A stretch of DNA of 64,000 bases from Streptomyces griseiscabiei (GCF_020010925.1 NZ_JAGJBZ010000001.1:930001-994000), one strand, 5' to 3'. Shown: positions 35,586 to 44,052, numbered from the stretch's first letter. Notes: generated from the letters alone by a model not told the origin. A program made the numbers and translations.

Positions 35586-36430
35586 CGGTACCCCTCCGTG
35601 TGGTCGGGGTGGAAGCAGATCTGCCACTTCCGCTCGGAGCCGGGACCAGCCATGACGTTCAGGTAGTACATGCTGTGGCCGGGCTGCGCGATGGACGGGC
35701 CGTGCCAGCCGTCGGGCACGAGCACCGCGTCGCCGGACCGGACCTCGGCGAGCACCTCGGAGCCGCCCTCGCGGGAGGGGGAGACGCGCTGGTAGCCGAA
35801 ACCGTTCGGGCCGTCGATCTCGAAGTAGTAGATCTCCTCGAGTTCGGTCTCCTCGCCCGGCCGGTTCTCGTCGTGCTTGTGCGGCGGGTACGAGGACCAG
35901 TTGCCGCCGGGGGTGATGACCTCGACGGTGATCAGCTTGTCGCACTCGAAGGCGTCGGCCGAGGCGAAGTTGCGGACCTGGCGGGCGCAGTTGCCGCTGC
36001 CCCGGTCCTCCACGGGAACCTCCGGCGCGGGGCCGTAGCGAGCGGGGAGTCGTCGCTCGCACTTCGCTCCTGCCAAAGCGAAGCGGCCTCCCGCGCCGGA
36101 GGCGATCTGTACCCGGGCGTCGCGGGGCGCGTACACGAAGTCGGAGACTCCGGCGAACACGCTCTCCCTGCCCAGGATCTGAAACTCCGTGACCCCGTCG
36201 GGGTCTGAATTGCCCGGTTCCTCCGACACCTGAACCGTACAACCGCCGTTGAGGGACAACACGATCCACTCGCTGTCCCCGGTGGTGAACGTATGCGTCC
36301 CGTCCGGCCCCAACTCCACGATCCTGAGGCTGCTGTGGGTCCAGCCGGCCCGCTTCGGATCGATGTCGACGGTGTACGAGGCGTTCGTGGTGGCGCCCTT
36401 GGGTACGTACAGCTCGGTCTTCTGTGTCAT
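35582..36430 (-). CDS. iolB: 5-deoxy-glucuronate isomerase
   Basis: This enzyme isomerises 5-deoxy-glucuronate to 5-dehydro-2-deoxygluconate, the substrate of the IolC kinase. The 282-aa bicupin shows the metal-binding region YPPHKHDENRPGEETELEEI (His, His, Glu) and DGWHGPSIAQPGHSMYYLNV, as in the family. ATG 36430 is preferred over an upstream in-frame start because GAGGG lies just before it. A 7-nt gap separates it from the upstream barrel gene. Confidence 0.95.
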   Translation of the reverse strand: MTQKTELYVPKGATTNASYTVDIDPKRAGWTHSSLRIVELGPDGTHTFTTGDSEWIVLSLNGGCTVQVSEEPGNSDPDGVTEFQILGRESVFAGVSDFVYAPRDARVQIASGAGGRFALAGAKCERRLPARYGPAPEVPVEDRGSGNCARQVRNFASADAFECDKLITVEVITPGGNWSSYPPHKHDENRPGEETELEEIYYFEIDGPNGFGYQRVSPSREGGSEVLAEVRSGDAVLVPDGWHGPSIAQPGHSMYYLNVMAGPGSERKWQICFHPDHTEGYR

Positions 36431-36437
36431 GCGGCCC

Positions 36438-37352
36438 TCACAACAGTCCAACGGCGGTGTCCACGGCGGCGGTCACGTCGTCGTCCGCCGGGTAGAGCAA
36501 CGAGCGGCCGACCACCAGGCCCTGCACGGTGGGCAGTTGCAGCGCGCCCCGCCACTTCTCGTACGCGCCCTCCTGGTCCTCGCCGACATCGCCGCCGAGC
36601 AGGACGGCGGGCAGCGTCGAGGTCTCCATGACGCGGGCCATGTCGTCGGGGTTCTCGGTGACGGGCACCTTCAGCCAGGTGTACGCCGAACTGCCGCCGA
36701 GCCCGGCCGCTATGGCGATCGACTTGGTGACGGCCTCGGCGCTCAGGTCATTCTTGACCTTGCCGGTGGCCGGGTCGCGGCGGCTGATGAACGGCTCGAC
36801 GAACACGGGGAGCCGTCGCTCGGCCATGGCGTCCACGGCGCGTGCGGTGGACTCCAGGGTGGTGAGGGAGCCCGGGTCGTCGTAGTCGACGCGCAGCAGG
36901 AGCTTGCCGGCGTCGAAGCCGAGGCGCGCCATGTCCTCGGGGCGGTGGCCGGTGAAACGGTCGTCCAGTTCGAAGCTGGCGCCCGCGAGGCCGCCCCGGT
37001 TCATCGAGCCCATGACGACCTTGCCGTCAAGGGCGCCGAGGAGGAGCAGGTCGTCGAGGATGTCGGCGGTCGCGAGGACGCCGTCCACACCGGGGCGGGA
37101 CAGTGCCAGGCACAGTCGTTCGAGGAGGTCGGCGCGGTTCGCCATGGCGAGCCTGCGGTCGCCGACGGAGAGCGCGCCCCGGGCCGGGTGGTCGGCGGCG
37201 ACGATCATCAGCCGGCCGGAGTCGCCGATCAGGGGGCGCCGGGTGCGCCGGGCGGCGGCCTCGGCGATGGCCTCGGGGTGGTGGACCCGGGTGCGGACGA
37301 GGGCGGAGACGTCGACGGGGCCGAGGGGGCTCACGGGCCGCGTGGGGGTCAC
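36438..37352 (-). CDS. Cgl0158-like (beta/alpha)8-barrel aldolase-fold protein
   Basis: The 304-aa barrel resembles class I aldolases of the DeoC/LacD/FbaB type. It has the segment LMIVAADHPARGA near the N-terminus, KLLLRVDYDDP with a lysine at the end of a strand, FVEPFI, and YTWLKVPV with a second candidate Schiff-base lysine. In Corynebacterium and Streptomyces inositol operons a protein of this family (known as Cgl0158) sits next to iolC; it may act as the 2-deoxy-5-keto-gluconate-6-phosphate aldolase (IolJ role), since no iolJ is present here. The GTG start at 37352 overlaps the iolC stop, with GGGAG 7 nt upstream. Confidence 0.85.
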   Translation of the reverse strand: MTPTRPVSPLGPVDVSALVRTRVHHPEAIAEAAARRTRRPLIGDSGRLMIVAADHPARGALSVGDRRLAMANRADLLERLCLALSRPGVDGVLATADILDDLLLLGALDGKVVMGSMNRGGLAGASFELDDRFTGHRPEDMARLGFDAGKLLLRVDYDDPGSLTTLESTARAVDAMAERRLPVFVEPFISRRDPATGKVKNDLSAEAVTKSIAIAAGLGGSSAYTWLKVPVTENPDDMARVMETSTLPAVLLGGDVGEDQEGAYEKWRGALQLPTVQGLVVGRSLLYPADDDVTAAVDTAVGLL

Positions 37353-38299
37353 AGGACCGCTCCCGCCGCGACCGCTGCCTCGATCTCGTCCACGGTGGGC
37401 ATCGCGGAGGAGCACTCCAGGCGGGAGGCGACGATGGCGCCGGCCGCGTTGGCGTGCCGCATGATCTTCTCCAGGTCCCAGCCTTCGAGCAGGCCGTGGC
37501 AGAGGGAGCCGCCGAAGGCGTCACCGGCGCCGAGGCCGTTGAGGACGTTCACGGGCAGCGGCGGGACCTCGGCGGACTCACCCTTGCTGTTGACCGCGAG
37601 GACACCCTTCGGGCCCTGCTTGACGACCGCGAGTTCGACCCCGGCGTCCAGCAGCGCGCGGGCGGCGGCCTGCGGCTCGCGGACCCCGGTGGCGACCTCG
37701 ACCTCGTCCAGGTTGCCGACCGCGACGGTGGTGTGCCGCAGGGCCTCCTCGTAGAAGGGGCGGGCCTCGGCCGGGTCGGTCCAGAACATGGGGCGCCAGT
37801 CGAGGTCGAAGACCGTGGTGCCGGCCTTGGCCCGGTGGGCGAGGGCCGCGAGCGTCGCCGTGCGGCTGGGCTCCTCGCTCAGGCCCGTGCCGGTCACCCA
37901 GAAGATCCGGGTCCCGGTGATCGCGTCGAGGTCCAGGTCGTGGGCGTCGATCTCCAGGTCCGGGGCCTTGGGACGGCGGTAGAAGTAGAGCGGGAAGTCG
38001 TCCGGGGGGAAGACCTCGCAGAAGGTCACGGGCGTCGGCAGGCCGGGGACCGGGGTGACCCAGCGGTCGTCCACGCCGAAGTCGCGCAGCGCCTGGTGGA
38101 GGTAGTCGCCGAAGGGGTCCTCACCGGTGCGGGTGATCACGGCGGTGGAGCGGCCGAGGCGGGACGCGGCCACCGCGACGTTCGTGGCCGAACCGCCGAG
38201 GAACTTCCCGAAGGACGTCACCTGCGGCAACGGGACCCCCGTCTGCAACGGGTAGAGATCCACACCGATCCGCCCCATGGTGATCAGGTCGTACGCCAT
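37349..38299 (-). CDS. iolC: 5-dehydro-2-deoxygluconokinase
   Basis: This PfkB-type kinase phosphorylates 5-dehydro-2-deoxygluconate. The 316-aa sequence has the N-terminal MGRIGVDLYPLQTG and FLGGSATNVAVAASRLG (sugar site), ITRTGEDPFG, and the C-terminal ATP/catalytic motif LNGLGAGDAFGGSLCHGLL with the base in GAGD. ATG 38299 with AAGGGAA upstream. It is the first gene of the iol operon and reads away from the dyad at 38380-38419. Confidence 0.95.
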   Translation of the reverse strand: MAYDLITMGRIGVDLYPLQTGVPLPQVTSFGKFLGGSATNVAVAASRLGRSTAVITRTGEDPFGDYLHQALRDFGVDDRWVTPVPGLPTPVTFCEVFPPDDFPLYFYRRPKAPDLEIDAHDLDLDAITGTRIFWVTGTGLSEEPSRTATLAALAHRAKAGTTVFDLDWRPMFWTDPAEARPFYEEALRHTTVAVGNLDEVEVATGVREPQAAARALLDAGVELAVVKQGPKGVLAVNSKGESAEVPPLPVNVLNGLGAGDAFGGSLCHGLLEGWDLEKIMRHANAAGAIVASRLECSSAMPTVDEIEAAVAAGAVL

Positions 38300-38355
38300 C
38301 GAGTTCCCTTCACGCGCCGGGTCCGTCCACCGGGTCCGTCCGCTGGTTCCGTCAA

Positions 38356-38385
38356 GGTCTAGCCCCGCCGGGCTGACCCTGTCAA
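38356..38385 (-). promoter_or_regulatory. promoter of the iol operon
   Basis: On the minus strand TTGACA (38385-38380), 18 nt and TAGACC (38361-38356) form a housekeeping-type promoter, starting transcription near 38349, about 50 nt before iolC. The -35 box is one arm of the dyad at 38380-38419. Confidence 0.7.
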
Positions 38386-38419
38386 TACTTTGTCCAGACA
38401 TTCGGACTACCTATTGACA
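38380..38419. promoter_or_regulatory. 40-bp symmetrical operator between divergent iol genes
   Basis: TGTCAATA (38380-38387), 4 nt, GTCC (38392-38395), 8 nt, GGAC (38404-38407), 4 nt and TATTGACA (38412-38419) form a perfectly spaced nested dyad. Both outer arms contain a TTGACA -35 box, one for each direction. A repressor bound here could close both promoters at once. The regulator is not encoded next to it. Confidence 0.7.
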
Positions 38420-38449
38420 CCCTCCGCTTCGAGGCTGAAGCTGACTCCC

Positions 38450-39367
38450 ATGACGTCGTTGTCACCTCAGTCCTCACTTTCGCGCATCCGAGTCGGCTCG
38501 GCGCCCGACTCCTGGGGCGTCTGGTTCCCCGACGACCCTCAGCAGGTCCCCTGGCAGCGCTTCCTCGACGAGGTCGCCGCTTCCGGCTACGAGTGGATCG
38601 AGCTGGGGCCGTACGGCTATCTGCCGACCGACCCGGCGGTCCTCGCCGAGGAGACCGCCAAGCGCGGCCTGAAAGTGTCGGCCGGCACCGTCTTCACCGG
38701 TCTGCACCACGGTCCGGACGTCTGGGAGAAGACCTGGGCGCACGTGGCCGACAACGCGGTCCTCGCGCAGGCCATGGGCGCCAAGCACCTCGTCGTCATC
38801 CCGTCGTTCTGGCGGGACGACAAGACGGGCAAGGTGCTGGAGTCCAGCGAGCTGACGGTCGAGCAGTGGCGGCACCTCACCCAGCTCACCGAGCGGCTCG
38901 GGCGGGAGGTGCGGGAGAAGTACGGCCTCCAGATCGTCGTCCACCCGCACGCCGACACCCACATCGACAGCGAGGAGAACGTCGTCCGCTTCCTGGACGG
39001 CACCGACTCCTCGGTGGTCTCGCTCTGCCTCGACACCGGGCACTACGCCTACTGCGGCGGCGACAGCGTCAAGCTGATCGAGACCTACGGCGAACGCATC
39101 GGGTATCTGCACCTCAAGCAGGTCGACCCCGAGATCCTGGCGGACGTGCGGGCGAACGAGGTTCCGTTCGGGCCGGCCGTCGCCCGGGGTGTGATGTGCG
39201 AGCCGCCGAAGGGCGTGCCGGAGCTGGGGCCCGTGCTGGCCGCCGCGGCGAAGCTGGACGTGGACCTGTTCGCGATCGTCGAGCAGGACATGTATCCGTG
39301 CGAGCCGGACGCTCCGCTGCCGATCGCCCAACGGACGCGGGCCTTCCTGAGGTCCTGCGGGGCGTGA
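38450..39367 (+). CDS. TIM-barrel inosose isomerase/dehydratase-like protein (IolE/IolH/MocC group)
   Basis: The 305-aa AP-endonuclease-2-like barrel acts on sugar-like substrates with a divalent metal. Visible motifs are VGSAPDSWGVWFPDD, YEWIELGPYGYLP, IVVHPHADTHI, LCLDTGHYAYCGGD, YLHLKQVDPE and AIVEQDMYP, which together supply the metal-binding Glu, Asp, His and Glu. The context suggests IolE (inosose dehydratase) or IolI/IolH; the sequence alone does not separate these. Its ATG (38450) lies about 30 nt downstream of the only clear -35 box and has no Shine-Dalgarno sequence at normal spacing, so its message may be leaderless. Confidence 0.88.
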   Translation: MTSLSPQSSLSRIRVGSAPDSWGVWFPDDPQQVPWQRFLDEVAASGYEWIELGPYGYLPTDPAVLAEETAKRGLKVSAGTVFTGLHHGPDVWEKTWAHVADNAVLAQAMGAKHLVVIPSFWRDDKTGKVLESSELTVEQWRHLTQLTERLGREVREKYGLQIVVHPHADTHIDSEENVVRFLDGTDSSVVSLCLDTGHYAYCGGDSVKLIETYGERIGYLHLKQVDPEILADVRANEVPFGPAVARGVMCEPPKGVPELGPVLAAAAKLDVDLFAIVEQDMYPCEPDAPLPIAQRTRAFLRSCGA

Positions 39368-39400
39368 ACGCTCCGCTGGCAACCGGGTACTGAAAAGCGC

Positions 39401-39470
39401 CGGGGAACTGCGGGTCGTCAGCAGGTCACGGGTTCGTCGTGGCCGGTCGCGCAGTTCTCCGTGCCCCTTC
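39401..39470. repeat. degenerate copy of a dispersed hairpin repeat
   Basis: CGGGGAACTGCG (39401-39412) pairs with CGCAGTTCTCCG (39450-39461) except for one base, and GGTCGCGCAGTTCTCCGTGC (39445-39464) is a degraded form of the GGTCGCGCAGTTCCCCGCGC sequence at 41313-41332. It lies just downstream of the inosose gene and may act as its terminator. Confidence 0.6.
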
Positions 39471-39512
39471 CGGACGCGGTCGCCGTCCCTTGACTATGGG
39501 ACACCCCCATTC

Positions 39513-39580
39513 GTCACCCGTGTCACAAAAGACACGTTTCTGTCACGTGTGTCACGTGTACGCGGGTCTTCCGTCACACG
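39513..39580. repeat. cluster of GTCAC motifs upstream of the small HTH gene
   Basis: GTCAC occurs at about 39513, 39522, 39542, 39551 and 39573; two copies form adjacent TCACGTGT units with palindromic CACGTG cores (39544 and 39553). The cluster lies 130-200 nt upstream of the 66-aa HTH gene, in an otherwise empty 345-nt gap. Confidence 0.5.
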
Positions 39581-39712
39581 TGGTCCACGGGGCCTTCCGG
39601 GGATCACTGAGGGTCGTTGACCGGGCACAGGCTTGTGATCGCCAGCGCAGTGCCCGGCTCCCCCGACGGTCTTCCCGGCCGCCGCCGTGGTGCGCGCAGG
39701 GAGGTGCCACTG

Positions 39713-39913
39713 ATGACCGACCGACGCCTCTGGTCGTACAAGGACATCGCGGCGCACATCCGTGTGCAGCCCGACACCGTCCGCTCGTACCGCAAACACG
39801 GGCTGCTGCCCGCGCCCGACCATGTGGAGGGCGGCAAGCCCTACTGGTACGCCGACACCATCCGCGCCTGGGTGGCCTCCAGACCGGGCAACCGGGGGCG
39901 CAAGGTCGACTGA
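39713..39913 (+). CDS. small MerR/AlpA-like helix-turn-helix protein
   Basis: This 66-aa protein is little more than one winged helix-turn-helix. WSYKDIAAHIRVQPDTVRSY is the DNA-binding pair and KHGLLPAPDHVEGGKPYWYA is the wing, followed by a Trp and a basic tail (RPGNRGRKVD). I start it at ATG 39713 because GGGAGG lies 8-9 nt upstream and the HTH then begins normally; upstream extensions are low-complexity. Similar streptomycete proteins are annotated as DNA-binding or MerR-like. There is no effector domain, so it may be an excisionase-like or transcription accessory protein. Confidence 0.8.
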   Translation: MTDRRLWSYKDIAAHIRVQPDTVRSYRKHGLLPAPDHVEGGKPYWYADTIRAWVASRPGNRGRKVD

Positions 39914-40035
39914 CCGCCCCGGTCGCTCGTCCGTCCGCCCTCCGTCACTCGTCCGTCCGTCATCCGTCACTCGTCCGTCCGTCCCCGAGTCCTCTCTGGC
40001 GAGGATCCGGGGACTCTCCATTCCTCCGGGGACTT

Positions 40036-41079
40036 TCAGTTCCACGGTTCGATGACCGTCACCCCGCTGCCGAGGGCGGTCCCCATCGCCGCGAGGGCGG
40101 CGGGGGTCGCGTCCAGGGGGATCGTCGCGGTGACCAGGAGGTCGGGGCGGAGGACGCCCGCGCGGACCAGCTCCAGCATCCGGGGGTAGGCGTGGGCCGC
40201 CATGCCGTGGCTGCCGAGGAGTTCCAGCTCCAGGGCGATCACACGGGCCATGGGGACCGGGGTCGTGCCGGTCGCGGACGGCAGCAGGCCCACCTGGACG
40301 TGGCGGCCCCGGCGGCGCAGGCCGTCGACGGAGGCCGCGCAGGTGACCGGGGAACCGAGGGCGTCGAGGGAGAGGTGGACACCGCCGCCGGTGAGGTCGC
40401 GGACGGCCCCGGCCGTGTCCGCCACCGCCGACGCGTCCACGCATTCCGCCGCGCCGAACTTCCGGGCCAGGTCCAGGGCCCGGGGTGATACGTCGACGGC
40501 GATCACACGGGCTCCGGACGCCGCCGCGATCATCACCGCGGAGAGGCCCACACCGCCGCAGCCGTGGACGGCGACCCACTCCCCCGCCGCGACCCGGCCC
40601 TGCGTCACGACCGCGCGGAACGCCGTGGCGAAGCGGCAGCCGAGGGAGGCGGCCGTGCCGTACGACAGGTCTTCCGGGAGCGCGATCAGGTTCACGTCGG
40701 CGTGGTCCAGGGCTACGTACTGGGCGAAGGAGCCCCAGTGGGTGAAGCCCGGCTGGGTCTGGCGCTCGCAGACCTGGTGGTCGCCGGTCGCGCAGGCGGG
40801 GCAGGTGCCGCAGGCGCAGACGAAGGGGGCGGTGACGCGGTCGCCGGGACGCCAGGCGGTCACCGCGGTGCCGGTCTCCTCCACGACTCCGGACAACTCG
40901 TGGCCGGGGACGTGCGGGAGGGTGATGTCGGGGTCGTGGCCCTGCCAGGCGTGCCAGTCGCTTCGGCAGAGGCCGGTGGCTTCGACTCGGACGACGACGC
41001 CGTGGGGGGTGGGGGTGGGGGGCGGGACGTCCCTCACCGTGGGCGGCTCTCCGAATCGCTCGAACACCACCGCGCGCAT
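40036..41079 (-). CDS. zinc-dependent alcohol dehydrogenase
   Basis: This 347-aa medium-chain dehydrogenase oxidises an alcohol with NAD(P). The catalytic zinc ligands are Cys38 (ATGLCRSDW) and the His60-Glu61 pair (PGHE). A structural zinc cluster is visible at 88-104 ([17 protein letters not shown]). The Rossmann motif is [15 protein letters not shown] followed by [15 protein letters not shown] 41079 with GGAAAGG upstream; longer reading frames into the repeat-rich upstream sequence are not credible. The gene stands alone on the minus strand. Confidence 0.92.
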   Translation of the reverse strand: MRAVVFERFGEPPTVRDVPPPTPTPHGVVVRVEATGLCRSDWHAWQGHDPDITLPHVPGHELSGVVEETGTAVTAWRPGDRVTAPFVCACGTCPACATGDHQVCERQTQPGFTHWGSFAQYVALDHADVNLIALPEDLSYGTAASLGCRFATAFRAVVTQGRVAAGEWVAVHGCGGVGLSAVMIAAASGARVIAVDVSPRALDLARKFGAAECVDASAVADTAGAVRDLTGGGVHLSLDALGSPVTCAASVDGLRRRGRHVQVGLLPSATGTTPVPMARVIALELELLGSHGMAAHAYPRMLELVRAGVLRPDLLVTATIPLDATPAALAAMGTALGSGVTVIEPWN

Positions 41080-41632
41080 GTGTCCCGCCTTTCCGTTGTG
41101 GGTCGTCGATCGTCTCGGTTGTGGGCCGTCGATCGTCCGGCCGTCTGGGGTCCGGTCAGCATCGCACCTGTCGGGTGAGGGGTTTTCGCCCCCGCCGCCC
41201 CTACCCGTCCCATCCTCCAGGGGCTGCGCCCCTTCGACCCCCCTCGTGCTGCGCGCGGGCGTTCGGGGGTGGGGGGTGGGGGTGCGTCGGCCGGTGCGGG
41301 TCGGTGGGGGCTGGTCGCGCAGTTCCCCGCGCCCCTGGACGGTGCGGCGGCCCTTCGGGCCTACCGCACCGTCCATCACCGGCCACCGGCACCAGCCATT
41401 GACCACCGGCCGTCGGCCTCCCGGTCACTGGTCACTGGTCACTGGCCGTCAGTCACCGACCGTCGGTCACCCGACCACCCGGCCACCCGCCGTCGGCCTC
41501 CCGACCACCGGTGACCGGTCACCGGCTGCCGGTCACCCCGTCACCCGGTCACCCAGGCACCCAGGCACCCAGGCACCCACCATCGGTCGGCCCGCCCCCG
41601 GTCACCGGCCGACACCCGCTCCCTCTTATGCG
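41080..41632. other. 550-bp gap of low-complexity repeats without a gene
   Basis: No credible gene is present. The gap contains TCGATCGTC repeats (about 41107-41131), the dispersed GGTCGCGCAGTTCCCCGCGC element (41313-41332) and a hairpin with 10-bp arms (41338-41347 and 41364-41373). A 200-bp run of CCGTCGGCCTCC, GGTCACTGGTCAC and four AGGCACCC-type units extends to about 41600, just past the stop of the MMPL gene. Confidence 0.7.
41301..41373. repeat. dispersed hairpin repeat, second copy
   Basis: TCGGTGGGGGCTGGTCGCGC (41301-41320) continues as AGTTCCCCGCGCCCCTG, followed by a stem with arms GACGGTGCGG and CCGCACCGTC enclosing GGCCC-TTC-GGGCC. Copies also lie at 32094-32151 and, degraded, at 39401-39470. 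Each lies close to a gene's 3' end. Confidence 0.7.
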
Positions 41633-43870
41633 TCAGGTTCGAGTGGAGACGGGTTGGCGGTCCTCGGGCTTCTTCTCAGCCTCCGGGTTGGAAGGTGGGG
41701 TTGGGTCGGCCTCGCTGAGGCCGAACCTCTCGTGGAAGCGCCTCAGAGGGGTCGGGGCCCACCAGGTGGCGCGGCCGGTGAGGCGCATGACGGCGGGGAC
41801 CAGGAGGCTGCGGATGATCATGGCGTCCATGAGGACGGCGAGGGCTATGCCGAGGCCGAGCATCTTGGTGTTGGTGACGCGGGAGGTGCCTATGGCGATC
41901 ATGACGACGGCCAGGATCACGGCGGCGGCGGTGATGAGGCCGCCGGTGCGCTGGACGCCGAAGCGGACGGAGGCCGTGTGGTCGCCGGTCTGGTCGTACT
42001 CCTCCTTGATGCGGGAGAGCAGGAAGACGCCGTAGTCCATGGAGAGCCCGAAGGCCACGCAGAACATCAGGACGGGGAGGGTGGTCTCGATGGAGCCGGG
42101 GGTGGTGAAGGCGAGGAGTCCGGAGAGGTGGCCCTCCTGGAAGACCCAGACCAGCGCGCCGAACATCGCCGTGAGGCTGAGCGCGTTCAGGAGGACGGCC
42201 TGGACGGGGATCAGGACGCTGCCGGTGAGGAGGAAGACCAGGATGAGGGTGACGATCGCGATGAAGGCGAGGGCCCAGGGGAGGTTCTCCCCTATCGCCG
42301 CCTTCGTGTCGACCAGGACCGCCGCCGTGCCCGTCACCGAGGTGTCGAAGGGGGCGTCCAGCGCTCGGATGTCGTCCACCAGCCCCTGCGCGCCCTCGTC
42401 GACCGCCTCGCCCTTCGGCTGCACCGTGAAGTAGGCCCAGTCGCCCTTGACCAGGGGGCCCTCCACACGGAGCACCTCGGGGAGGTCGGCGAGCCGCTCC
42501 TTGTAGGCGGCGTACTGCGCCTTCGTGGCCTCTCCTTCCGCCAGGACCTCCAGGCCGCCTCCGGGAGTGCCCGGGAAGCCCTCGCGCAGATGCTGCTGGA
42601 CGACATGGGACTCGGCGGTCGCGGGGAGCTGACGGTCGTCGGCCGTGCCGAACTTCACGCCCAGGAAGGGGAGGCCGAGGAGGAGCAGGCCGGCGGTGGT
42701 GGCGACGGCGAAGTACGGGGCACGGCGCATGACGAGGGCTGCCATACGGCCCCAGGCCGCGCCCTCCTCCTTGGCCGGGGAGGCCGGCTCGTCGTCGGTC
42801 GTCCGGCGGCGCCGCAACAGCCTGCGCAGGTCCCAGGCGTTGACGCGGTCGCCCAGGAGGACCAGGGCGGCGGGGAGGAGGATCAGGGCCGCCGCGGCGG
42901 CCAGGAGGACCACCGCTATGCCCGCGTAGGCGAAGGACTTCAGGAAGTACTGCGGGAAGACCATCATGGCGGCCAGGGAGACGGCGACCGTGAGGGCGGA
43001 GAAGAGGACCGTACGGCCGGCCGTGCGCAGGGTGGTGGCGACGGCCGTCAGGGAGTCGGCGCCGGTGGAGAGTTCCTCGCGGAAGCGGCGCACGATGAAC
43101 AGGGCGTAGTCGATCGCGAGGCCGAGGCCCATGGCCGTGGTGAGGTTCAGGGCGAAGACCGAGACGTCCGTGATCTCGGTCAGGCCGCGCAGGATCGCGT
43201 TGGTGCCGAGGATCGCGACGATGCCCACGCCGAGCGGGAGCAGGGCGGCGACCGCGCTGCCGAAGACCATGACGAGCAGGACCAGGGTCACCGGCAGGGC
43301 GATCAGCTCGGCCCGCAGCAGGTCCTCCTGGATGATCGTCTGCATTTCGTGCCTCACGGCGAGGATGCCGCCGACCTTGACCTCGACGGGGCCGTGCGTG
43401 CCGCGGAACTCGGGGGCGACGCGGTCCAGGGTCTTGTTGACCGCCGTCTCGTCGCCGGTGAGACGGGCCGCTATCAGCGCCTCCCCGCCGTCCTGGGCGC
43501 GCAGGGCGGGGGCGCCGGTCTGCCAGTAGGAGCCGACGCCGGTGACGCCCTTCTCCCCGGCGAGCCGCTCGGTCAGCTTCCTCGCCTCCGCGGCGACGGC
43601 CGGGTCGTCGACCGAGGCCCGGCCGGCGTCGACCAGCAGCAGGAAGTTCGGGTTGGAGTCCGGGAACTCGCGCTCCAGGGCCTTCGTCGCGTACGTGGAC
43701 TGGGCGGCCGGGTCCTCCCAGCCGCCGCTGCCGAGCCGGTCGGCGACATCGCTGCCCGCGACGACCGCGAGAGCGGTGAGCACCAGGGCGACGAGCAGGG
43801 AGAGCCGGGGGCGTGCGGTCACGAACCGGGTCCAGCCTCCTGGTCGGGGTGGCCGGTTGACTTCGGTCAT
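41633..43870 (-). CDS. MMPL/RND-family transporter
   Basis: The 745-aa exporter has the MMPL layout: one N-terminal helix (about 22-42), a first extracytoplasmic domain, five helices (about 180-320), a short cytoplasmic loop (LRRLLRRRRTTDDE), a helix near 370-390, a second extracytoplasmic domain and five more helices to about residue 705. GLGLAIDYALFIVRRFREEL and CVAFGLSMDYGVFLLSRIKEEY carry the Asp-Tyr pairs of the proton path in transmembrane helices 4 and 10. Substrates of related pumps are lipids or hydrophobic drugs. Divergent from a TetR regulator across a strong dyad. Confidence 0.92.
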   Translation of the reverse strand: MTEVNRPPRPGGWTRFVTARPRLSLLVALVLTALAVVAGSDVADRLGSGGWEDPAAQSTYATKALEREFPDSNPNFLLLVDAGRASVDDPAVAAEARKLTERLAGEKGVTGVGSYWQTGAPALRAQDGGEALIAARLTGDETAVNKTLDRVAPEFRGTHGPVEVKVGGILAVRHEMQTIIQEDLLRAELIALPVTLVLLVMVFGSAVAALLPLGVGIVAILGTNAILRGLTEITDVSVFALNLTTAMGLGLAIDYALFIVRRFREELSTGADSLTAVATTLRTAGRTVLFSALTVAVSLAAMMVFPQYFLKSFAYAGIAVVLLAAAAALILLPAALVLLGDRVNAWDLRRLLRRRRTTDDEPASPAKEEGAAWGRMAALVMRRAPYFAVATTAGLLLLGLPFLGVKFGTADDRQLPATAESHVVQQHLREGFPGTPGGGLEVLAEGEATKAQYAAYKERLADLPEVLRVEGPLVKGDWAYFTVQPKGEAVDEGAQGLVDDIRALDAPFDTSVTGTAAVLVDTKAAIGENLPWALAFIAIVTLILVFLLTGSVLIPVQAVLLNALSLTAMFGALVWVFQEGHLSGLLAFTTPGSIETTLPVLMFCVAFGLSMDYGVFLLSRIKEEYDQTGDHTASVRFGVQRTGGLITAAAVILAVVMIAIGTSRVTNTKMLGLGIALAVLMDAMIIRSLLVPAVMRLTGRATWWAPTPLRRFHERFGLSEADPTPPSNPEAEKKPEDRQPVSTRT

Positions 43871-43967
43871 GGTGCGGTGTCCCCTTCACTCTGATCCGTC
43901 GTCGGATCCGTCGCTCTGGACCGTGCGTACGCGGCAGGGCAGCACGGACCACCGAGCCATACACTGG

Positions 43968-44020
43968 CAAACACGAGACATCGCTCGCGTTTCAAGAATG
44001 CGAGCGACCACTCGCGTTTG
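43968..44020. promoter_or_regulatory. 53-bp nested dyad operator, MMPL/TetR
   Basis: CAAACACGAG (43968-43977) and CTCGCGTTTG (44011-44020) form an outer inverted repeat with one mismatch. TCGCTCGC (43981-43988) and GCGAGCGA (44000-44007) form a perfect inner one. Both centre on 43994. The site lies between the two divergent starts (43870 and 44053) and fits binding by two dimers of the adjacent TetR protein. Confidence 0.75.
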
Positions 44021-44052
44021 TCAATCGCCTCTGGAAAGCTGGGGATAACCGC

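Noticed and set aside
33678..36269. Long N-terminal extension of iolD into the iolB gene
   Set aside because: It is the shifted frame of iolB; the ATG at 35585 overlapping the iolB stop gives a protein of normal family length.
40202..43894. Very long open frames opposite known genes (for example 1230 codons on the plus strand over the alcohol dehydrogenase and MMPL genes; also 7407-10037 minus, 11191-13779 minus, 24600-26531 plus)
   Set aside because: They are antisense or shifted frames of clear genes in GC-rich DNA, are low-complexity (Arg/Gly/Ala/Pro), and lack domains and ribosome binding sites.
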